From positions 1-33,159 of the forward strand of contig JBAWVO010000034.1 of NCBI GenBank assembly GCA_037147235.1: a DNA stretch of 33,159 nt, given 5' to 3'. Within the stretch, counting starts at the first letter, position 1. Each line of letters opens with the position of its first letter. This document shows positions 22,475 through 30,400 of this stretch, one piece after another. The DNA is from JANXQG01 sp037147235. GTDB taxonomy: Bacteria > Planctomycetota > Planctomycetia > Pirellulales > Thermoguttaceae. A model generated the notes under the pieces. It did not search any database, was not told the origin of the DNA, and was given only the letters and a program-made list of their open reading frames with translations. Position numbers and translations under genes: made by a program.

Positions 22475-23374
22475 ATGAAGATCGGCATGGTTGCTGGTTC
22501 GTTGTTGTGCGGCGCGGTTTGCCTCTCCTTCACGGCGGCGGGTGCCGAAGAGCCGAATGGGAAGCAAGCAGAGTCCCAGGAATATCTTCTCCGCTATCAG
22601 TTTCATCCAGGCGATGCACTCCGCTGGACCGTGGTCCATCGCTGTCGGATCCGCACTTCGGTCTCCGGCAGCACGCAGACGGCCGAGACGACCACCACCT
22701 CGATCAAGGTCTGGCGCGTGTATGAAGTGAAGCCGGACCGTTCGGTTGTTTTCGACCACCTGGTGGAAAGCGTCGATATGCGGCACAGCCTCAGCGGTCG
22801 CGATGAGGTTCACTACAACAGCCGCACCGATCCCTGCGCTCCCCACGGTTTTGAAGACGTAGCGCGTGCGGTCGGCGTGCCGTTGGCCCTGGTGACCATC
22901 GACAATCAGGGGAAGGTCTTGCGGCGAAAGCAGAACTTCGTCAAGGCCTCGGTGGCAGGGCAGGGAGAGATCACGATTCAACTCCCCGAACATGCCGTGG
23001 CCGTGGGCAATCGCTGGTCGGGCCAGAACAACCTCGACGTTCCGCTCTCCGACGGCAGTGTGCGGCGGATCCGCGCCATGCAGAGCTATAAGCTGGAGAG
23101 CGTTCGGACGGGCATTGCCACGATCTCGATGTCGACGCAAATCATGACCCCCATCCAAGATCCGGCCATCGAGGCCCAGGTGCTGCAATACGAGACTTCC
23201 GGCAGCGTCCGTTTTGACATCGATCGCGGCCAGATTCTTGGCCGCCAGATTGACGTCGACAAGAGCGTCGTCGGTTTCCGCGGCGAAGCCAGCAGCATTC
23301 GCTACATCGGACGCTCGACGGAGGAGTATCTTGCCACTCCCGAGAAAGTCGTTGCGACGAGCGCGACGCGGTAG
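22475..23374 (+). CDS. Secreted hypothetical protein
   Basis: A 299-residue protein with a signal peptide (~1-23; cleavage near AGA-EE). The mature chain looks beta-rich (LLRYQFHPGDALRWTVVHRC, VWRVYEVKPDRSVVFDHLVE, VTIDNQGKVLRR). Its layout recalls planctomycete secreted proteins of the DUF6263-like kind, but I do not recognise it firmly. AAAGGA lies 8 bp before the ATG. It follows nadK by 29 bp in the same direction and may be its operon partner. No catalytic motif is visible. Confidence 0.7.
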   Translation: MKIGMVAGSLLCGAVCLSFTAAGAEEPNGKQAESQEYLLRYQFHPGDALRWTVVHRCRIRTSVSGSTQTAETTTTSIKVWRVYEVKPDRSVVFDHLVESVDMRHSLSGRDEVHYNSRTDPCAPHGFEDVARAVGVPLALVTIDNQGKVLRRKQNFVKASVAGQGEITIQLPEHAVAVGNRWSGQNNLDVPLSDGSVRRIRAMQSYKLESVRTGIATISMSTQIMTPIQDPAIEAQVLQYETSGSVRFDIDRGQILGRQIDVDKSVVGFRGEASSIRYIGRSTEEYLATPEKVVATSATR

Positions 23375-23505
23375 AGTGGAAGCATGAGGTTCTTCGGAAC
23401 AGAATATACGTCATGTGTTCCGGGAATTTCTTCTGATATCTCGGTATCCCTTTGGCGTAGGGAGATGGATGGGCACTTCGACAACAAGCCCGTTTTCATG
23501 CCCTC

Positions 23506-23533
23506 TTGACATGGGCATCCCACGGTTTATGCT
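23506..23533 (+). promoter_or_regulatory. Sigma-70-type promoter
   Basis: A perfect -35 TTGACA (23506-23511), a 16-bp spacer and a -10-like TATGCT (23528-23533) lie about 50 bp before the ATG at 23584. This is the best consensus promoter noticed in the window and should drive the small downstream gene. Confidence 0.55.
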
Positions 23534-23583
23534 GGTAACATGCCGTTCCCGCCCTTCCGGCACCCGGTTTCGTGGGAAAAATC

Positions 23584-23955
23584 ATGTTCACACCTCCATT
23601 TCAACTTCTCCGCCTGACGACCAAAGACGGTTTCTCGGAGCTTCCGCATTGGGACCCCGAGCGGCGCGTTCTCCGCCTCGGTGCTCGCGTAGTGAAATAC
23701 TTCCGGCAACCTTCGGCAAATCAAGAGGCCGTGCTATCGGCCTTCGAGGAGGCTAATTGGCCGTCACAGATCGACGATCCCATCCCACCTCGCGATGAGC
23801 AGGACTCCAAACGCCGGCTTAACCGCACGATCGAGCGACTGAACAAGCATCAAAGTGAGCACCTGATTCGTTTCCATGGCGACGGCACCGGGCAAGCGAT
23901 CTGCTGGGAGCCGCTGTCGGCACCCGCAAGAGTGAAGGTCCGCCGCGCCGCGTAA
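23584..23955 (+). CDS. Small winged-helix-like hypothetical protein
   Basis: A 123-residue protein. The pattern VLSAFEEANWPSQIDDPIPP, DSKRRLNRTIERLNKHQ, then LIRFHGDGTGQAICWE is one I associate with a frequent planctomycete family that resembles a winged-helix/transcriptional-regulator C-terminal domain. The N-terminal half (LRLTTKDGFSELPHWDPERR) is beta-rich. DNA binding is possible but not shown. The ATG at 23584 is chosen (MFTPPFQLL); a GTG at 23572 is in frame. A good promoter lies just upstream. Confidence 0.68.
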   Translation: MFTPPFQLLRLTTKDGFSELPHWDPERRVLRLGARVVKYFRQPSANQEAVLSAFEEANWPSQIDDPIPPRDEQDSKRRLNRTIERLNKHQSEHLIRFHGDGTGQAICWEPLSAPARVKVRRAA

Positions 23956-24494
23956 AGGGCGGGGGGATTGACCGCAGAGGACGCGGACGGACGCGGAGGG
24001 GGAGAGGGAACCACGAAAAACACGAAAAACACGAAAAAGGAAGATAAAATTGCGACAGAAAGATGGAGAGCAGAAAGATAAAGACAGGGGGAGAAAGGGA
24101 GGAGGATTTAGTGCTGGCCGCTTGCGGCTTCGCGATTTTAATTATCCGCGAAAGAGCGCAGAGAACGCGAAAGAATAATCTTTTGCGCTCTCTGCACTCT
24201 CTCGCGGATAAAAAAACATCGGACAGAAAGATAAAAGACAGGAAGATAAGGACAAGAAGGATATTCATCTTCTCCTATCCGTGCTATCCGTGTTATCCGT
24301 GGTTTCTTTCTTTATTTCTTATTTTTCTGTCCCTCATTTTTCTGTCGAAAGAATTGATTCGGATTTCAGATTTTCGTAGCCTCCCCCCATACGGGCGAGA
24401 GCGTGGGTAGACAAGAAGAACGCCGTGCGCCATTCTTGTTGCACGGGCCGATTTTTCGCCCTGTCAACCCGCACCCCTTTGAGGAGCACCTACG
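23956..24494. repeat. Non-coding mosaic of short purine-rich repeats
   Basis: 539 bp without a credible gene. It contains GACGCGGACGGACGCGG, ACACGAAAA in three tandem steps (near 24014-24037), GACAGAAAGAT-type units (near 24054, 24223 and, inverted, near 24325-24348), CTATCCGTGCTATCCGTG followed by TTATCCGTGG (near 24277-24302), and a strong hairpin at 24142-24211. These look like several dispersed repeat families collected in one intergenic region. GAGGAG at 24481-24486 is the ribosome-binding site of the giant gene that follows. Confidence 0.65.
24142..24211. repeat. Hairpin with 33-bp arms
   Basis: Left arm 24142-24174 and right arm 24179-24211 are complementary at 29 of 33 positions with a 4-bp loop (ATAA). 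Three of the four mismatches would be G-U wobbles in a minus-strand transcript and one in a plus-strand transcript. No T-run follows directly on the plus strand (A-run instead). Confidence 0.85.
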
Positions 24495-27400
24495 ATGTCT
24501 CGTTCAGCCCGAATTTTCATTTCCGCCATGATCCTTGTGGCATTTTCCGTCCGCGGCACGACTGCCTTGGCGGGAACGGCCTATCTCTGGCAGCCTTCGG
24601 CACCCAGCACGTATAGCTGGGTTGGTCCGGCCAACTGGTCCCCTGCCATCGGCTACCCCGGCAGTGGCGCGGCGGTGGACGACACGGCCGATTTCAGCCA
24701 GCAGAACATTGCCGGCGACATCGCCGTCACGCTCGACGGCAACAAGACCGTCAACGGCCTGCTGTTCGGCGATCTCAATCCAGCCTCGGCCGGCGGTTGG
24801 GCGATCAATGCCGGAACGCCCATCAGCAGCGTCCTCACCTTGGGCGGCATCACGCCCACGATCACCGTGAATGCCTTGGGCACGGGCAAGTATGCCTCGA
24901 TCAATGTACCCATCGCCGGGACGCTCGGGCTGGTCAAGGCCGGAAGCGGGGTCTTGATGCTCGCCGCCAGCAACACCTTCACGGGCGGGATCGCGATCAA
25001 CAACGGAACCTTGATGCTGGGAAATTCCGCCGCCTTGGGCGGCAATAACGTGACCATCGCCTCCGGTGCGGTCCTCCAACTTCTGGGCAATTCGATAACG
25101 ACGGGATTTTCCGGTACGGGCATCGTAGAGAATGGAAGCAGTACCAGCGACGCCACCTTGGTGATTCTGGCCACCGGCCAGAGTGTTCCGGGCATCCTCC
25201 GCGACGGCTCGGGCGGCAAGAAACTCTCCTTTGGCATGGACAGCACCAGCTCGCTCACGCTCAATCCGAGTACGCCGCTCGGCTATACCGGGGCGACGAT
25301 CGTCAAGGGCGGTCAGTTGATTGAGAATTTCACCAAGCTGGGTGCCACGACGAATCTGATCAATAACGCATCGATCCTGACCATGGGCGGTTCGGCCTTT
25401 GCACAGAACCCAACCTTCACGGTCGCCGGCGGCAGCAGCCCAGTTAGTCAGACGTTTGCCGGTCTGGTACTCAACGCGGGCCAGGCGGTCATTAACCGGT
25501 CGTCCGGCACGGCCACGATCAACGTAGGTACCATCACCCACAATGCGGGCGGCACGATTGATTTCAGCAACAACGGCGGCGCAACGATCACCACCACGCA
25601 GTCCAACACCAACGGCATCCTGGGCGGATACGCCACCTATGGCAATAATTGGGTCACGACGAGCGGCGGCACCGTGAGCGCGTATTCCGGATACCAGACC
25701 AGCAACAACATGAGCACGTGGTCCGCCGCCGACAACATCATGATCCAGAACACCCCGACCGGTGCGCTGGGAGCGACGAGCCTGAATTCGCTCTTTTTCT
25801 ACGGCCCGTACACCTTCACGATTCCCGCCTCGACGACGATGCACATAACTTCCGGCGGCATCCTCGCCCCGTGGGGCGGTACGATCAGCGGTGGCACGCT
25901 CGTCAGCGACAATGCGGCCAACGACTTGATTGTCACGCTGCCGTATGGCTACACAACGGTTATCAACTCGGTGCTGGGCAATGGGGCCAGCGCACTGACC
26001 CTGGTCGGCTACGGGAGCCTGCAAGTGAACAATCCGGCCTACGGCGGAAACACGTACATCAACGGCGACACGCTCATCTTGGCCCCCAGCACCAATTGGA
26101 CCTGCGCCGCCGCGATCACTGGCCCGGGCAACCTGACCATGAGTGGAGCCGCAAATCTCACGCTCAGTGGCACCGCTAACAGTATTCTCGGCAACCTCTC
26201 CGTCACCGCCGGCAGCCTGACGGTTCCGGGTGCGATCAATGCGGGAAACGGAACCACGATTTCAGGTGGGGCAACGCTCACCATCGGTGGCGGCACCTTG
26301 CAAACGAACAATGGAGTGACCGTCCGGGGCATCGGCAGCCAACTGATCCTGCACGGCGGGCTCATCAATGCTTCAAATGGGTCAGGCACATTCAGCCAAG
26401 GTGGTTCCGGCATTCAAGACGGCGGTACAGCCAATTATAACGGGTTCAATCTCGGTAACACGGCACCTGGGGGAACCTATTCCATCAGCGGTACGGCCCA
26501 GGTCAGTACGAGTGGCTCGTGGAGGGTCGGTACCAACAGCGGTAACGGCACACTCAACCTGTCGGGTGGCACACTCGACTTGACCGCAGTCGGAGGGGCA
26601 CAAATAGGCACCGACAGCAACTCCCGTGGCTGGATCAATCAGACCGGCGGATTGCTGATCCTGCCGAACGGGGCGGACTTCCAAATCAGCACGAGCAGCA
26701 GTGCCAACGACAACCGCTGGGACGTCAGCGGGGGAACCGTGGTCAATGCTTCCGGCAATGCCCGGAATTTCATTGTCGCCAGCAGTGGCAAGGGCACTTT
26801 GAACATCACCAACGGCTTGGTGCTCCTAAACAACCTCTCCAATGGCGTCTACGTCGGCAACACTAACAACGCGACGATGCCGGGATTCCTGACCATCAGC
26901 GGCGGCAACTTCACGATCAGCAACGGCAAGAACCTCTATCTGGGCAACGGCGGCACATATGCCAGCGGTTCCGTCGCCCTGTCCGGTGGCACGCTGGCCG
27001 TCAGCGGGACAGTGCTGCGAGGCGTGGGCCTTGCCAGTTTCAACTTCTCCGGCGGAGTCTTGCAGCCGGGTAATATCGACGCGACCTTGGGCGACATCGC
27101 GCAGACGGCCAACAGCAGCCCGAGCACACTTGACGTGACGCCCTATGACACCACGATCAATGTCAACTACGCGGTCTACGGCAGCCCGAGCAACGCGGCC
27201 ACGGTGAATATTTCCACCGGCAGAACGCTCACCATGGCCGCAGGTAAGACGCTCACCATCGGCGACTATGCACTGCTGAGCGGCAGCGGAACACTGACGG
27301 TCACCAACACCGTCAGCACGCTGAACTACGCCAGCCGCGCCGCGAGTACCTTCGCCGGCTCGATTATGGGTAGCGGTGGCCTGACCAAGGGCGGCAACGG

Positions 27401-30400
27401 CACGCTGACCTTGAGCGGAACCAGCACGTATAGCGGAGGCACGACCCTGACGGCCGGTACGCTGGTGGCGGCCAATGCCGGCGGATCGGCAATGGGCACA
27501 GGTGTCGTGTTGCTCAACGGTGGCGTGCTGGCGAGCGGGACCGTCGGCGCGGTTAGCGGCTGGGTCCAGGCCGGTTCTTCGCCGCACACCATCGCCCCCG
27601 GCGGCATCGGCCAGATCGGCACGTTCAACCTCGGCGGCCTGACGACATCCAGCCTGACCACGCTCAATTTTGATCTTGGCAGCCCGGTGAACGGCGGGGT
27701 CTACGGTGGTGACCTATTAATGATTGGCAGTAGCGGGCTGACCTTGAGCGGTACGGCGCAAATTGTTTTCGGCGGTCTGCCCAATGTCGCGGGCAATTAT
27801 CGCCTCCTGGGTGGTGCGCTCGGTTCACCCAATCTGACGCAGCTCGTGCTCCCCTCGGCCCCCGGCGGCTGCGGCTACGCGCTAAGTACCACGGCAGACG
27901 CGGGCTACCTGGATCTGGTCGTCAGCAATAATTCGCTTTTGACATTCTCCAGCAGTTCGGCGAGCTTCGGCCGTGTGATGCTCCACCAGACACCTGCGGT
28001 GGGCCTGACGCTAAACAACTCCGAGACGTTCTCAGCTAATTACACGGCTGTCGCTTCCAGCGGCATTATTGGGCCAGCCAGCGGTAATGCCGCACCGGGC
28101 GGCAATGCGTTGAACGTGTCGTTGGTGAACAACGCCGCAGGCAGCGGCAGCAGCGGCGAGAAAACCTACAACTACACGGTGACCAATACCGTAAACGCTG
28201 GCGATATGGCCACGCCCAAGACGGTGACCCTTGGTGCCACCGTTCTGGACAATCGCACAGTAACGGTCCCCTCGACCGACTTCGGCCTGGTCCATGTGGG
28301 CACGGCGGTGAGCCAGACCATTACGCTCTCGACAACCGGTGCCGACACGAACTTCACGCGCGTCACCGTGGCGGGTGCCTTGGCAGACAGCTATGGCCTG
28401 GGGGTCAGCGGCGGAACCAACCCAACATTCAACGGGCCTGCGATTACCGACAATCGCACTCTCGGCGGCACGCTCGCCGTCGCCGGTTCGTATAGCCATG
28501 TGGTTACGCTGATCACCGGCGGCGAAGGGCTGACGGGCGAGTCGCGAATCAACGTGCCGGTCACCTGGTCGGCGCAGGTCTTCTCCGGCCAAGCGGCATG
28601 GTACCTTTCCGGCAGCGGCAGTTGGGCCAACCAAGCCAACTGGCGCGACACGCAGTCGAGCGTACTCGGCGGTGCGCCGGGCGTTTCCGGCTTCAGCGGC
28701 GACACGGCCACCTTCGGCAACACCCTCGGGTCAGGGGAGGCGACCGTGAATCTCAATGGTGCCAGCCCGGTGGTCAGTACGCTGACCTTCAATAACACGG
28801 CTAGCGGCTCGTACACCGTGGCCCAAGGGAGCGGCGGCAGTCTGCTGTTCAGCGCCAACTCGGGAAGCGCGGCCGTCAACGTGACGGCCGGCAGCCATCA
28901 GGTCTCGGCACCGGTCACGCTCGCCAGCACTACGAACGTGACGGTCACGAATGAGGCGGACAGCTTGACGCTTAGCGGAGACGTGACCGGATCAGGCGGA
29001 TTGAACAAGCTCGGTGCGGGCACGGCAATTCTGAGCGGCAGCAGCGGCTACACCGGCCCAACCTCCGTCGCGGCCGGTACTCTGGCCTTCACCTCGATCG
29101 CTAACGAGAACGCCGGTGTCAGTGCCCTGGGCAACCCGGCCGCAGGAAACGGCACGATCAGCCTCGGCAGCACAACGACCGGCGGCGTCTTGCAGTTCGT
29201 TGGCAGCGCGAACTGCTCCAGCAACCGCCAGATCGCGCTGGCCGGCGGCGGCACACTCGACGCCTCGGGCAGCAATGGGGCCACGTTCAGCTTGACGGGC
29301 GGTACGGCCGTCCAGGCAGGTGGCAACGCCCTGGTGCTCACTGGCAGCGGCTCGGGCGTGGTTGGCGGAGTTGTTGCCGGCACCGGCTCGATCCTCAAGT
29401 CGGGGGCCGGAACCTGGACCCTCGCCGGGGCCAACACGGTCAGCGGCGGCGTGACCCTGGCCGCCGGGCAGTTGAATGTCAACAACACCTCGGCTCTGGG
29501 AACCGGTCCCTTGACGATCAGCGGCGGCACGCTCGACAACAGTTCGGGCGGAGCCATCGCGCTGGTGGGCAACAACACGCAGAGTTGGAACGGCAGTTTC
29601 GCTTTCAAAGGCTCCTATGATCTCGACCTGGGCACCGGAGCCGTCAACCTGACTTCCGCTCCCACGGTCACGGTCCAAAACGGCAACCTGACGGTTGGCG
29701 GCGCGATCAGCGGGGCTCATGGCCTGACGAAGGCGGGTAACGGCACGCTGGTACTCAAGGGGAGCAATGCCTATACCGGCGACACGGTGATCAATGGCGG
29801 CACGCTGCAAGTAGGCGCAAGTAACGCATTGCCTTACGGCACCGGGAAGGGGAACGTCGCCGTCGGCAGCGGTAGCACGCTCGATCTGCACGGCTTTTCG
29901 GTCAATGTCAACGGGCTAGCCGGTGCGGGTACGGTTGCCAGCAACTTCGCCGGCAGCAAGACGCTCACCGTCGGCAATAACAACGCCAGCGGCACCTTCA
30001 GCGGCGTCCTCCAAAATGGCAGCGGCACGGTCGCCTTGATCAAGGTCGGTTCCGGCTCGCAGACCCTCAGCGGAATCAGCACCTACAGCGGCGGCACGAC
30101 CCTGGCCGCCGGCACGCTGGTCGCGGCCAACGCCAGCGGATCGGCTATGGGTACGGGCACCGTGACACTTAACGGCGGCGTGTTGGCCAGCGGGCCCGTC
30201 GGCCTCATCAGCGGCAGTGTGGCCGCCGGCAGCGGGGCACATACCATCGCCCCCGGCGGCATTGGCCAGATCGGCACGTTCAACCTCGGCGGCCTGACGA
30301 CCTCCAGCCTTACCACGCTCAATTTCGATCTCGGCAGCCCGGTGAACGGCGGGGTCTACGGCGGCGACCTCTTAATGATCGGCAGTAGCGGGCTGACCTT

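Noticed and set aside
24504..26024. Long minus-strand open frame opposite the giant gene start
   Set aside because: The high GC and repeated codons of the plus-strand gene keep the opposite strand free of stops; no motif, and the plus-strand gene has signal peptide, repeats and sorting signal.
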